Below, piece by piece: positions 23,500 through 31,904 of a stretch of DNA of 37,822 bases. Positions within the stretch are counted from its first letter, which is position 1, and each line of letters begins with the position of its first letter. The notes beneath the pieces were generated by a model. It did not search any database. It was not told the DNA's origin and saw only the letters and a program-made list of their open reading frames with translations. The DNA lies in NCBI GenBank assembly GCA_012735195.1, contig JAAYIC010000075.1, forward strand, positions 1 through 37,822, in the 5' to 3' direction. Origin of the DNA: Bacillota bacterium (GTDB lineage: Bacteria; Bacillota; UBA4882; UBA10575). A program made the translations under genes and the position numbers.

Positions 23500-24779
23500 C
23501 CGGTTACCGTCTGCAAAAGGAATTGGCCGCCCGGGAAAAGGCGAAGAACCCGGTGAAGATCGGGGTGGCCGGCGCCGGCTTTCTCGGCCGGGGTCTGGTC
23601 AACCAGATCAGCCAGATGCAGGGTTTGCGTGTCGTGGCTCTGGCCACCCGCCGTCCGGAACAAGCCGAGGCCGTTCTTAACCAGACCGGTAAGACCGGCA
23701 AACACCGGCGGTGCCATGATCTGGAAAGCCTGCAGAAGACAATCGCTTGCGGGGAAATTGGGGTTGTCTCCGATCCCTTGCTGCTGGCCGGGGCAGACCT
23801 GGATATCGTGGTGGACTGTACCGGAGACCCGGAGACCGGCGCCGCCTTGGGCTATGCCGTCATCAATGCCGGCCGGAACTTCATTGCCAACCCGGAGACG
23901 GATGCCACCGCCGGTGCGGCCCTGAAAACCCTGGCCGACAAGGCGGGTGTGGTCTATAGCGGCGCCGACGGCGACGAACCCGGGGTGATTATGAACCTCT
24001 ACCATTATGTCTCCTTGCTCGGTCTGGAAATCGTGGCCGCCGGGAAATTCAAGGGCTATCTCAACCATTTTGCCACCCCGGCGACGGTTAAAAAATGGGC
24101 CGGCCATTTTGGCCAGAATCCTTATAAGGTTGCGTCTTTTGCCGACGGTACCAAGATGAATATAGAAATGGCCATTGTCGCCAATGCCACCGGGTTGCTC
24201 CCGGATACCCGGGGGATGAATTGTCCCCGCGGCACTCTGGAAGAGGTGGCCCGGTTGATGCAGAAAAGGGAAGACGGCGGGGTCCTCTCCGGTACCGGCG
24301 TGGTCGAAGTGGTCCTGGAAGCGGAGCCCAGCGGTGCTGTTTTTGTGGTCGCCACCGTCAGCCACCCGCAGATCCGGAAAGACCTCCAGTATTTGAAGAT
24401 GGGTGACGGCCCGAATTACCTTTTTTACCGGCCTTACCATCTTTGCGGTATGGAACTGGGGATCGCCATCGCCCGCGCCGTCCTGGCCGGTGAGGCGACC
24501 ATCGCCCCTTCCGGCTCTCCCGTGGCTGAGGTCCTGGCTGTGGCCAAACGGAACCTGCGCCCCGGTGAAGTCCTGGACCAGATCGGCGGCTACACTTTCT
24601 ACGGCCTAATCGACCGGGCGGCGGTGGTCAGAAAAGAAAATCTCCTCCCGGTAGGGCTGGCCCCGGGCGCCCGGGTCCTCCGCCCGGTCAAGGCCGGCCA
24701 CCCGTTGACCATGGACGATGTGGAACTGAAACCCGGTTCCGTCCTCCGCCAACTCTATCTCCAGACGCAGCCGGCTTAA
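23496..24779 (+). CDS. NAD(P)-dependent dehydrogenase with C-terminal SAF domain (COG4091-like)
   Basis: The 427-residue protein has an N-terminal Rossmann domain, GVAGAGFLGRGLV (23-35). DLDIVVDCTGDPETG follows, then a central catalytic region containing SGADGDEPGVIMNLYHYV and GKFKGYLNHFATPA. The C-terminal 90 residues resemble a SAF domain (ARVLRPVKAGHPLTMDDVELKPGSV). This matches the family annotated 'homoserine dehydrogenase with SAF domain' (COG4091). From memory, a characterised member, Brucella DRL, works as a DXP reductoisomerase-like enzyme. That activity cannot be assumed here. Coupling to a GT-D gene inside a glycosyltransferase island suggests it makes or modifies a sugar or sugar-acid precursor. 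Confidence 0.75.
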   Translation: MTGYRLQKELAAREKAKNPVKIGVAGAGFLGRGLVNQISQMQGLRVVALATRRPEQAEAVLNQTGKTGKHRRCHDLESLQKTIACGEIGVVSDPLLLAGADLDIVVDCTGDPETGAALGYAVINAGRNFIANPETDATAGAALKTLADKAGVVYSGADGDEPGVIMNLYHYVSLLGLEIVAAGKFKGYLNHFATPATVKKWAGHFGQNPYKVASFADGTKMNIEMAIVANATGLLPDTRGMNCPRGTLEEVARLMQKREDGGVLSGTGVVEVVLEAEPSGAVFVVATVSHPQIRKDLQYLKMGDGPNYLFYRPYHLCGMELGIAIARAVLAGEATIAPSGSPVAEVLAVAKRNLRPGEVLDQIGGYTFYGLIDRAAVVRKENLLPVGLAPGARVLRPVKAGHPLTMDDVELKPGSVLRQLYLQTQPA

Positions 24780-24795
24780 GTTGTTCGGATTAGAA

Positions 24796-25770
24796 CTACT
24801 TCACCGGCCATTTTCTTCCCATCAGACGAAAGAGTTCCTGCAGGCGGCGTTTGTAAGTATGCTTCCGGCAGGCCCTTTGCCTTGCGGCGGTTCCGATTTT
24901 TCGCCTCAGGTCGGGCCGTTGCAGGTAGAAGCGGATCTTTTTCTCCAGATCCGCAGGGGTGGAAAAACTGATGATCTCCCGGTCCCGGAGAAAGCAGGCC
25001 CAGAGGTCCGGACGGGTATCATCCACCAACTGCAAAACCCCGCAGCCGGCCAGAATAAAAGCCCTGTCATTGGGGCTGGTGCTCCGCACCCCCCTCCTGT
25101 TGGCATACTGGGGCCGGACCGGGTCCCGGTGAATATTGAGGTTAATCGCGGCCCCGTTGTAATATTTTTGAACCTCCATGAAATCATTGACCACCGGGAT
25201 CACAAACCGCCTCAGCTTGGGGTGGAGTTTTCCCCACCGTGTCCAGTCCCCGATGAATTTGACATTAAGGTCTTTTAAGAAAGGAACCATAGAGTTGAAG
25301 AGTTTCAGGCGGTTGGGGAAGCCCATCCCCACAAAACAGAGGTCACTACGGTATTTCGGGGAAACGGCCATCGGCCTGTTAACCTGCGGATTACAAGCAA
25401 AGGGGAGATAGAAGACCCGCGGCCGCCGGTATTCTTTAACCGCCTGCCGCTCGTTGGTAAAGACAAAATCGTAGCTCTCAACCATCTGCCCCCGGTGACG
25501 GTCGATCTCAAAAGGATCTTCCAGGATCCACAGGGCGGTGGTACTACCCAGTTTACGGGCGTAACGCACCAGGTTGAGCGGGGTTTTGCTCCCATGCGCC
25601 ACCAGGAGAACTTCCGGGCGGAATTCCTGGAGTAAAGCAGGGGAAAGGCTTTGCGGAGAGACTCGCCGTACCCGGCTTCCCGGATCTTCTTTCAGCGCGT
25701 GGTAGATGTCGTGATCAAACCGGTCATGAATCCCTGGGATCCCGCAGCCAACAAAAAGGATCCTCATCAT
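24796..25770 (-). CDS. CgeB-like glycosyltransferase, copy B
   Basis: I start it at the ATG at 25770, with GGGAGGGAGT immediately upstream; the next codon is also ATG. The longer frame to 26169 overlaps the upstream GT2 gene and is rejected. The 324-residue product parallels copy A: MRILFVGCGIPGIHDRFDHDIY, LLVAHGSKTPLNLVRYARK, WILEDPFEIDRHRGQMV, LCFVGMGFPNRLKLFNSM, KYYNGAAINLNIHRDPVRP and NDRAFILAGCGVLQLVDD. It ends LFRLMGRKWPVK without the extension of copy A. It converges with the SAF dehydrogenase, with 16 bases between the stops. No terminator is visible between them. Confidence 0.82.
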   Translation of the reverse strand: MMRILFVGCGIPGIHDRFDHDIYHALKEDPGSRVRRVSPQSLSPALLQEFRPEVLLVAHGSKTPLNLVRYARKLGSTTALWILEDPFEIDRHRGQMVESYDFVFTNERQAVKEYRRPRVFYLPFACNPQVNRPMAVSPKYRSDLCFVGMGFPNRLKLFNSMVPFLKDLNVKFIGDWTRWGKLHPKLRRFVIPVVNDFMEVQKYYNGAAINLNIHRDPVRPQYANRRGVRSTSPNDRAFILAGCGVLQLVDDTRPDLWACFLRDREIISFSTPADLEKKIRFYLQRPDLRRKIGTAARQRACRKHTYKRRLQELFRLMGRKWPVK

Positions 25771-25864
25771 ACTCCCTCCCCGTTTTTTTGACTTTTGGAA
25801 ACCGTGGTTCAACCTTGTATAAACCGTCTCCGGCTTATCTCCATAAGCGTTTCCTTCTTTGCTT

Positions 25865-26869
25865 TCACTTCTTTTTCCGCAACATCTGACACCAGTAGGC
25901 TGCCTGCAACCGGCTGAAGCGGGTCTTTCCGCCAGTCTCGGGGTCAGGCCAGCCGGCGGTGAAAAACCGGCCCCATTTCCGCCAGAACCTCGCCTTGGTC
26001 TCTCTGTCCATTTTGTGCCAGAACGCCCAGGAAGCCGCCTTCCGGTTCGCCCTGGTCGAACCCTCGGGATGAACGGCGTAGGCTTGGCCGGTATAGAGCA
26101 CCCGCCGCCCGGCCGTCCAGGTCCGCAAGGAAAAATCCACATCCTCCCAGGAAAGAAAGAACTGTTCATCCATGCCGCCGAGTTTGTTCCAGAGGCCCCT
26201 TTCCACCAGCATCAAGGCGCCGGTAACCCCCAAGACCTCCGTTGTCTCCAAGGCCGGCGGGTAGTTGCCCGGCCGGTGCCGGTACTCATGGTCAAACCGT
26301 CGTGTGCGCGGCAAATAAACAATACCGGCATGTTGCAGGTTCCCGCCGGGATAGAGGAGGCGGGCGCCGACTACCCCCACCCCCGGCTTTTCTATTTCTT
26401 TCAGCATCGCCGTCAGCCAGGGTTTGCGGGGGAAGACCAGATCGTTATTGATCAGACACAGATACCGGCCACGGGCAACAGCGGCCCCGCTGTTCACCGC
26501 ACGGGCAAAGCCGGTATTTTTCTTCTGCCGCAGCAACCGCCCGTTGAACGGCCTTAAGGCTTTGGCCAATTTTTCCTGGAGCGGCGGCGGGCTGCCGTCA
26601 TCCACCACCACAAATTCAAAGGCATGGGCCGGTAAGGAAAGCCCGGCCCCGAGCGAGGTCAGGCATTTTACTACCAAATCGACCTGGTTGATGGTGGGAA
26701 TAACAAAACTGACAAGCGGTTTTGGCGCCGGTTTGGGTGTTGGCGTTGTCTTGGATTGGGTCTTTGGTGTAGGGTGAGTCTTGGGTTTGAGGTGGATCTT
26801 GGGTTTGGATTGAGTCTTAAGCTTGGCTTGGGTCTTCAGTTTGGGTTGGGGGTTGATGGTTTTGCGCAC
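25865..26869 (-). CDS. GT2-family glycosyltransferase with Lys/Pro repeat N-terminus, module B
   Basis: I start it at the GTG at 26869, with GGAG eight bases upstream; the GTG at 26878 lacks a spaced site. The first 50 or so residues are six-residue repeats rich in Lys, Pro, Thr and Gln (KLKTQA, KLKTQS, KPKIHL, KPKTHP, TPKTQS), encoded by an 18-bp DNA tandem repeat. The GT-A core follows: LVSFVIPTINQVDLVVKCL, VVVDDGSPPPLQEKLAKAL, NTGFARAVNSGAA, LCLINNDLVFPRK, GARLLYPGGNLQHAGIVYLP and LSWEDVDFSLRTW. The basic repeat tail could bind membrane or polyanion, but this is speculation. It precedes its CgeB-like partner by 94 bases. Confidence 0.87.
   Translation of the reverse strand: MRKTINPQPKLKTQAKLKTQSKPKIHLKPKTHPTPKTQSKTTPTPKPAPKPLVSFVIPTINQVDLVVKCLTSLGAGLSLPAHAFEFVVVDDGSPPPLQEKLAKALRPFNGRLLRQKKNTGFARAVNSGAAVARGRYLCLINNDLVFPRKPWLTAMLKEIEKPGVGVVGARLLYPGGNLQHAGIVYLPRTRRFDHEYRHRPGNYPPALETTEVLGVTGALMLVERGLWNKLGGMDEQFFLSWEDVDFSLRTWTAGRRVLYTGQAYAVHPEGSTRANRKAASWAFWHKMDRETKARFWRKWGRFFTAGWPDPETGGKTRFSRLQAAYWCQMLRKKK
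26734..26859. repeat. Degenerate tandem 18-bp repeat tract, seven units
   Basis: Seven units of exactly 18 bp follow one another: 26734-26751, 26752-26769, 26770-26787, 26788-26805, 26806-26823, 26824-26841 and 26842-26859. On plus they approximate TGGATTGAGTCTTGGGTT. Being a multiple of three, the tract stays in frame and encodes hexapeptide repeats at the N-terminus of the GT2 gene. Confidence 0.85.
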
Positions 26870-26913
26870 CTGTTTCACTCCGGAGATGAATCTTTTATAT
26901 GGTATGACCTTTC

Positions 26914-26990
26914 AGGTCTCCGGGAAACAGGGACCAAAAAAAGATGCCCCGGTAATACCAGAGGGCGGTGGGGAATTTATCGGTATGACG
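26914..26990 (+). repeat. Diverged half-copy of the palindromic element
   Basis: This segment contains CTCCGGGAAACAGGGACCAA. It aligns for about 60 bases, with small gaps, to the left arm of the 17827-18035 palindrome and to the reverse complement of its right arm. In one frame all three translate to a GL-x-ETG-x-x-like peptide, which supports common origin. The rest of the 248-bp gap (to 27126) shows no gene. Confidence 0.5.
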
Positions 26991-27126
26991 CGCAGATTTT
27001 CTGCCGGCCGGCAACCGCTGTACCAGGCAACAGCCGCCAAACCATGGTCCGGCAGCGTCTTCCTTTATTTGTGCCCGCGCCTTTACTCCCGATGATTTGT
27101 CCGTCTCCCGTCCAGGGATTGCGCTT

Positions 27127-30084
27127 TTACTCGCGCCCGTACGTGCCTTTTCTCCGCCCTTCCCTGCTGCGGTCTTTACGCCGGCGGGCCAGGTACCTGT
27201 AGGAAAGGCCTACTTCCGGGAGATAATCCTTGGCAACGCCGGGTTTTTTATCTTCGATCTCCCATTTTGTCATCTCTTCCACTGTCAACTGTTGCCGCCA
27301 CCACCAGGCTTGCAGCGTAGCCCAGGCGTTGGCCGGCTGCCCCAGGAAGCTGCTCCTGTAAATAAGTTCCGCCACGAAGAGGATCAAGGCCAGGAAAGTT
27401 AAAGTCCGCCGCAGCGGGACCCGGCGCCAACTCCAAAGCGGCTCCGGCATTTCCGGGTTCTCCAGGGTCAGGCTCCGGCCGCCGCTCAGAGAACTGAGGC
27501 GTTCCAAAAAGGCGGTATCAGGACCCGCCTGCCGGTGTTCCAGGCCGGGGGGGTTGAAAACCCAGCCGGTATTCCAGTTCTCCCCGTTGATCTCGTAGAC
27601 CGTGAAGAGATGGAGTCCCGGCTCGTCCAGGGGGATTACCGTCTCGTACCGGCCGGCCGCCGTCTCCCGCAGGCGGAAGGTGGCGCCCTGCCCGTTTCTG
27701 GCGGCCAGTTGCAGACCGGGCCGGAGGCGCCGGTCCGGACTGGTCGCTTCCACCACCAGCCTGGCTGTTCCTGCTTCCAGGGTGGTAAAGACCCGGATTC
27801 CCTCATCCGGGAGACCCCGTTCCAAAAAACGCACCAGTTGACCGAAGAAACGGTTGTAGAATTGCCTGTGTATCCAGGCGGATAACCAACGCCGCCCTGT
27901 ATCTGCCGTAAGAACCGCCACCCGACCGTTACCGTAGCGCCAGGCTGCCAGTAACGGGTCGCCTTCTCCCACTTCCAGATAGACTTCGGCTGTCTGTTTC
28001 GCGGTGGTGCGCAGGTAACCGCGGACCGGCGGGAGGGGGTCCGGTAAACCGCCAAGAAAATCTGCGGGGGTCCGCAGCACGGGAGTAAAGGTACCCTCCT
28101 GGATCAGTTCCCTGGTTACCCGGAAGGTCTCCGCTACGATGATCCGGGGAAGACTGGCCTCGTCCGCCCGGTAAAACTCCCCTTCGCCCATCCCGGCAAG
28201 ATCCCGTAGGAGCGGCTCGTTAATCTCATGCCCCACACCGATTGTAGTAACTGTCACCCGCATCTCCCGCAACCGGCGGCTAAGTCCGGCAAAATCCGCT
28301 GATATGGTCATGCCGTCGCTGATGATCACCATATGGCGTCTTGCCGCTTCCGCGCCGGCAAAACCGCGAATCGCCGCCTCCAAACCCGCTGCCAGGTTGG
28401 TTCCGCCGCCGGGGCTGATCCTCCGCGCAGCCGCTTGGATGGCGCTCCCGTCGCCCACCGGAGTAAAGGGGAGGATCCAATCGGCTTTATCCTCAAAACC
28501 GAGAATCCCCACTTCATCCCAGGGGTTTAGTTCAGCTGCCGCCGCCAGGAGCCCTGCGACAGCCGCCTCCTGTTTGGAAATACCGCCAACCTCCTGGCTC
28601 ATGGAGCCGGACTGGTCGATGAGGAACAACATCTTCAAACGGTCAAAGAGCAATCGTTGCCGGGTGTCCGTCCGGACCGGCAACAATTCTTCCAGGCGGC
28701 TGGCGTAGTATTCGCCGCGCCCCAGTGCTTTCTCTCCCCCTGTCACCAGCAACCCGCCGCCGCCGGCCACATAATCGCCGAGGTCGTCCTGGTACTCCTT
28801 GGTCAAGGCGTAGGCGGGGATGTTTTCAAGAACCACCGCGGCATAAGAGGCCAGTTCCCCCGGGGTCGCGCGCGCACGCGCGCCGGCAAAACCAGCGATG
28901 TTTTCCTCGGTTACTGTCATTCCTTGCGCCCGCAAGGCCGTAGCCAACAGGGAAGGCGAATCTCCGGTTAGAACTAGAATCTGCGCAGCCGCGCCCACCC
29001 GGAGCAGTCCGGCCGCCCCGGCCATTGACAACGCCCGGCCGTCCTCGCCGGCTACTTCCAACTCGACCCGGGCCAAACCGGAAGCCGGAGCGGTAAGCGG
29101 CAACTGCAGCCGGTTGCTGCCGGCGGCAATCTTTACCCGCCGTGTGCCAACGGTTTGCCCGTTCAGTTTCAGGCCAACAGTAACCTCCTGCAGCCGGTCG
29201 GAGAAGACCCTCCACCCGACGCCGATCTCCTCGCCGGGACGGGCAATCTCCGGCAATTCCAACCCTGAGCTGTAAAGGCCGGTGGCGGGAGTACCAACCG
29301 GCACCGCGTGTATGCGCACTTTTTCTGCAAAAGGCGGAAAAATCCCGGCCTCTCCACCGGCGGTGGGCCGCCCGTCGGAAAACAGGATAATACTCGGGGC
29401 GCCGGCCCCGGCCTCAAACATCGTCCCGGCCAGACGCAGCGCCCCGTAGAGATTTGTCTTCTCCGGAGCGGGTGCGGTCAGGGCAGCGCCTGCCAAAACG
29501 GCAGCGGCGTTCTCCGGCGCCACCGGCGGGGTCAGGATCCGCTGCCCGCCGGCGAAAGTCACCACCGCCGCCCGGTCGTGGGCGGAAAGATCCGCCAGAA
29601 CCCCGAGGGCGGCCCTGCGAGCCCGTTCCTGCTCCCTCCGGTCAATGCTCTCGGAAACATCCAACATCATTACCACCTGCTGCCGGCGGGAAGGAAGCGG
29701 TAAGGCGGCTCCAGCCAAGGCCAATAAAAGCAGGATGACGGTGGTCACCCGCAGGCGGGTCAGGTGTTGCCGGACCGGACTGCTGCCGGGTTTTACACCC
29801 GCAGGCGCGCGCGGACCATGCGTCCCGGCGCCTGTTGCGGGCCAGCCGGTTTTCCGGGTAAATCTTCGTCTGAGTTTCCGTGGGAATTTCTGTACTGTCG
29901 TTCTGAATTTCCATGCCGCCGTTCGAAGTTTCCGTACGGTCACTTGAATTCCCGGTACCGTCGTTAAGAATTTCCGTACCATCGTTTGCAATTCCCGTAC
30001 CTTCGTCAAAAATTCCCGTGCCGTCCCTCGCTTAACAGCCCTTTGCATGGCACTTAGCGCCCGGGTCAACGGCCGTTTCGCCAT
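27127..30084 (-). CDS. Large membrane protein with two VWA domains and an amidotransferase-like domain
   Basis: The ATG at 30084 has GGAG eight bases upstream and overlaps the BatA-like gene by 19 bases. The 985-residue protein begins with about 90 basic residues, including seven heptad repeats encoded by a 21-bp DNA repeat. One membrane helix follows (VTTVILLLLALAGAALPL). The first VWA domain has MIDAS LDVSES. A glutamine-amidotransferase-like segment (ILVLTGDSPSLLATALRAQG, YVAGGGGLLVTGGE) comes next. The second VWA domain has MIDAS DQSGSMS and a downstream SDGMT. The C-terminal part (EPLWSWRRVPLRRTLTFLALILFVAEL) has a second helix. Both MIDAS sites look intact. It is the last gene of the MoxR operon and probably a metal-dependent binding component of the complex. 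Confidence 0.85.
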   Translation of the reverse strand: MAKRPLTRALSAMQRAVKRGTAREFLTKVRELQTMVRKFLTTVPGIQVTVRKLRTAAWKFRTTVQKFPRKLRRRFTRKTGWPATGAGTHGPRAPAGVKPGSSPVRQHLTRLRVTTVILLLLALAGAALPLPSRRQQVVMMLDVSESIDRREQERARRAALGVLADLSAHDRAAVVTFAGGQRILTPPVAPENAAAVLAGAALTAPAPEKTNLYGALRLAGTMFEAGAGAPSIILFSDGRPTAGGEAGIFPPFAEKVRIHAVPVGTPATGLYSSGLELPEIARPGEEIGVGWRVFSDRLQEVTVGLKLNGQTVGTRRVKIAAGSNRLQLPLTAPASGLARVELEVAGEDGRALSMAGAAGLLRVGAAAQILVLTGDSPSLLATALRAQGMTVTEENIAGFAGARARATPGELASYAAVVLENIPAYALTKEYQDDLGDYVAGGGGLLVTGGEKALGRGEYYASRLEELLPVRTDTRQRLLFDRLKMLFLIDQSGSMSQEVGGISKQEAAVAGLLAAAAELNPWDEVGILGFEDKADWILPFTPVGDGSAIQAAARRISPGGGTNLAAGLEAAIRGFAGAEAARRHMVIISDGMTISADFAGLSRRLREMRVTVTTIGVGHEINEPLLRDLAGMGEGEFYRADEASLPRIIVAETFRVTRELIQEGTFTPVLRTPADFLGGLPDPLPPVRGYLRTTAKQTAEVYLEVGEGDPLLAAWRYGNGRVAVLTADTGRRWLSAWIHRQFYNRFFGQLVRFLERGLPDEGIRVFTTLEAGTARLVVEATSPDRRLRPGLQLAARNGQGATFRLRETAAGRYETVIPLDEPGLHLFTVYEINGENWNTGWVFNPPGLEHRQAGPDTAFLERLSSLSGGRSLTLENPEMPEPLWSWRRVPLRRTLTFLALILFVAELIYRSSFLGQPANAWATLQAWWWRQQLTVEEMTKWEIEDKKPGVAKDYLPEVGLSYRYLARRRKDRSREGRRKGTYGRE
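29879..30025. repeat. Degenerate tandem 21-bp repeat tract, seven units, coding
   Basis: Seven units of exactly 21 bp (29879-29899, then every 21 bases to 30005-30025) encode a heptad series at the N-terminus of the VWA protein. On the minus strand it reads like VRKFLT-x repeated, with hydrophobic and basic residues at fixed positions. Confidence 0.85.
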
Positions 30085-31904
30085 AAATACCACTCCATTC
30101 CCAAGAAGAACAAGGCCAGGAGAAGAAAATACCGGGTCAGGGAAAAGCTGCGGGTTTTGAGGACCGCCGCCGCTTGCGTTCTTTTTTCTCTCTCCTCCGC
30201 CAAGATACGCGGTTTTAGATCAACCTCGCCTGCGGGGATGTTTGCCGCCAAAACCCCCTGCCCTTCCCCGTCCATCCAGCGGTAAATGCCGGGCCGGGAA
30301 GCCCGCAGCACCACGTGGCGCCCGTGGTTCTCAACAGTTAATGCGCTCGCGCGCGTGCCCTCCCCGTCAAGGATCCGGAAAAAGCGGCCGGCGGGTAAGA
30401 TTGCCGGTTCCCCTGTGGTAAGGTTATACGCCATCGGGTCGGTGAGTTGGGGAAGGCAGTACGCCAGCAGGTTCTGGAAGAAAACCGGCCAGGCTCCGGT
30501 GACCCCCAGTTCGGAAGTGAGAAGCGAAAAACCCAGGACGACCCGGAGCCGCCCTTTTTCTTCCCAGGCCACGGCGACTGGCCTCCCGCCTGCCTGCGCC
30601 AGCACCTGAACCCCGCCCTGTTCGCGCCTTTCTACGATCAGGGCCTGCCCTTCGCCGATAGTTGCTTCCTCCCAATCGACAAAACGCAGGAGGGGATGGG
30701 GGGAAGCCGTCCCTTCCAGGCGGCCGGCCACCCTCTGCCCGGGGCGGACCGGCGCTCCCGGCGGGGCGGTCAAAAAGGCCAGGAGATCTGTGTCAAGCTC
30801 CGCCGGTACCGGCACCCGGTCGGCAATCACCAGATCCCATTCCTTCCCCGTAAAATGGGTGGCCGGGAGTTCCGGCATTTCCGTTACCTCCACCCCGGGA
30901 CGGCGCAGGGCGGCGCGGAGAAATGGGTTCCCCGGCCCGGCCAGTAAAACACGGGCGGTCCGGGGCCGGTTCACAGCCAAATAAGCCCGGCTGCCGGCTG
31001 GGAAAACGATCGCGCCTTCCTCCGCCGCTGTCAGCACAGTCTCATAACCGCCGGGCGGCAACGGCTCCGGCAGGGCCAACCGGTGGTAACTGACCCCCGG
31101 CGCCGCCGGCCACGACTCCTCAGCCACCACTTCGCCGTCCCTTTTCACCTGCAGGAGAACGGTCTTCGTCACCGGCCAGCCGTTAACAACCCGGACCTGC
31201 AGGAGATCCGGGGCGACCAGCCGCAGCCCGGTGACGGCCAGGTTATAACCGCCGGCAGGAATCACTCTGATACGCAGGGTATCCCCAAAAACCTGCCGCA
31301 ACCGGCGTCCTTCCAGATCCAGGCCGCCGTCGGTGATCAACACCGCCTCCCAGGAGCGTTCCTCTTTCACCCGCCAGAGCTCAAGATCATTGGCGACAGT
31401 CTCTTCATCAAAGCCTTCATAACGCGGGCGCTCCCTCTGCACCTTCTGTAAGAGCCGCTGCCAGTCGCCGGCTTTCTCCAGCAGTTCGGCGCCGGCAGCG
31501 CAAAGAAAAACCGCACCGGGCGTCTCCGGAGGCAGGGCGGCCACCTCCTCCTCCAGTAATAACAGGGCCCGGTCCCACCGGCTTAAACCCTCCGGCCCGT
31601 CCTCTGCCGCCATCCCGGCGGAGGCATCCAGTAAATAAAGGACCCCCGGCGGTTCCAGCTTCTGCCGGTGAAAGACGGGGCCGGCCAGGGCAAGAACGGC
31701 CGCGGTGACCGTGGCGATCTGCAGAAAGAGCAAAAGCAGGGGAAAACGGCGCAGACGCCGGCCGCCGCTGATCTGCCGGACCTGCTGCCACAGGTAGGTT
31801 GAGGAGACCGGGTACCGGTTAAAGCGAACCCGGAGAAAATAACAGATAATTACCGGGATGAGGAGGAAAAAAAGCCAGAAGGCAGCGGGGACTTCCCAAC
31901 TCAC
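30066..31904 (-). CDS. BatA-like membrane protein with N-terminal BatA domain and degenerate VWA domain
   Basis: The GTG at 31904 overlaps the DUF58 stop (GTGA) and has GGGAGGG eight bases upstream. The open frame to 31988 is not used. The 612-residue product starts with the aerotolerance/BatA-type segment, VPAAFWLFFLLIPVIICYFL then RYPVSSTYLWQQV. A second helix (LLLLFLQIATVTAAVLALAG) and a VWA region follow. The MIDAS reads DASAG rather than DxSxS, so metal binding may be impaired. A long extracytoplasmic part and a final helix (YFLLLALFFLGMEWYLW) complete it. Such proteins are encoded with MoxR and DUF58 genes, and the ATPase is thought to act as a chaperone for VWA partners. Confidence 0.83.
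   Translation of the reverse strand: MSWEVPAAFWLFFLLIPVIICYFLRVRFNRYPVSSTYLWQQVRQISGGRRLRRFPLLLLFLQIATVTAAVLALAGPVFHRQKLEPPGVLYLLDASAGMAAEDGPEGLSRWDRALLLLEEEVAALPPETPGAVFLCAAGAELLEKAGDWQRLLQKVQRERPRYEGFDEETVANDLELWRVKEERSWEAVLITDGGLDLEGRRLRQVFGDTLRIRVIPAGGYNLAVTGLRLVAPDLLQVRVVNGWPVTKTVLLQVKRDGEVVAEESWPAAPGVSYHRLALPEPLPPGGYETVLTAAEEGAIVFPAGSRAYLAVNRPRTARVLLAGPGNPFLRAALRRPGVEVTEMPELPATHFTGKEWDLVIADRVPVPAELDTDLLAFLTAPPGAPVRPGQRVAGRLEGTASPHPLLRFVDWEEATIGEGQALIVERREQGGVQVLAQAGGRPVAVAWEEKGRLRVVLGFSLLTSELGVTGAWPVFFQNLLAYCLPQLTDPMAYNLTTGEPAILPAGRFFRILDGEGTRASALTVENHGRHVVLRASRPGIYRWMDGEGQGVLAANIPAGEVDLKPRILAEEREKRTQAAAVLKTRSFSLTRYFLLLALFFLGMEWYLWRNGR

Noticed and set aside
23385-24440. A 351-codon minus-strand frame opposite the SAF dehydrogenase
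   Set aside because: The plus-strand frame has the full Rossmann and SAF motifs; the minus frame has no recognisable domain.
25771-26169. Upstream extension of the second CgeB-like gene to 26169
   Set aside because: It overlaps the preceding GT2 gene on the same strand in another frame. A strong ribosome-binding site lies directly before the ATG at 25770.
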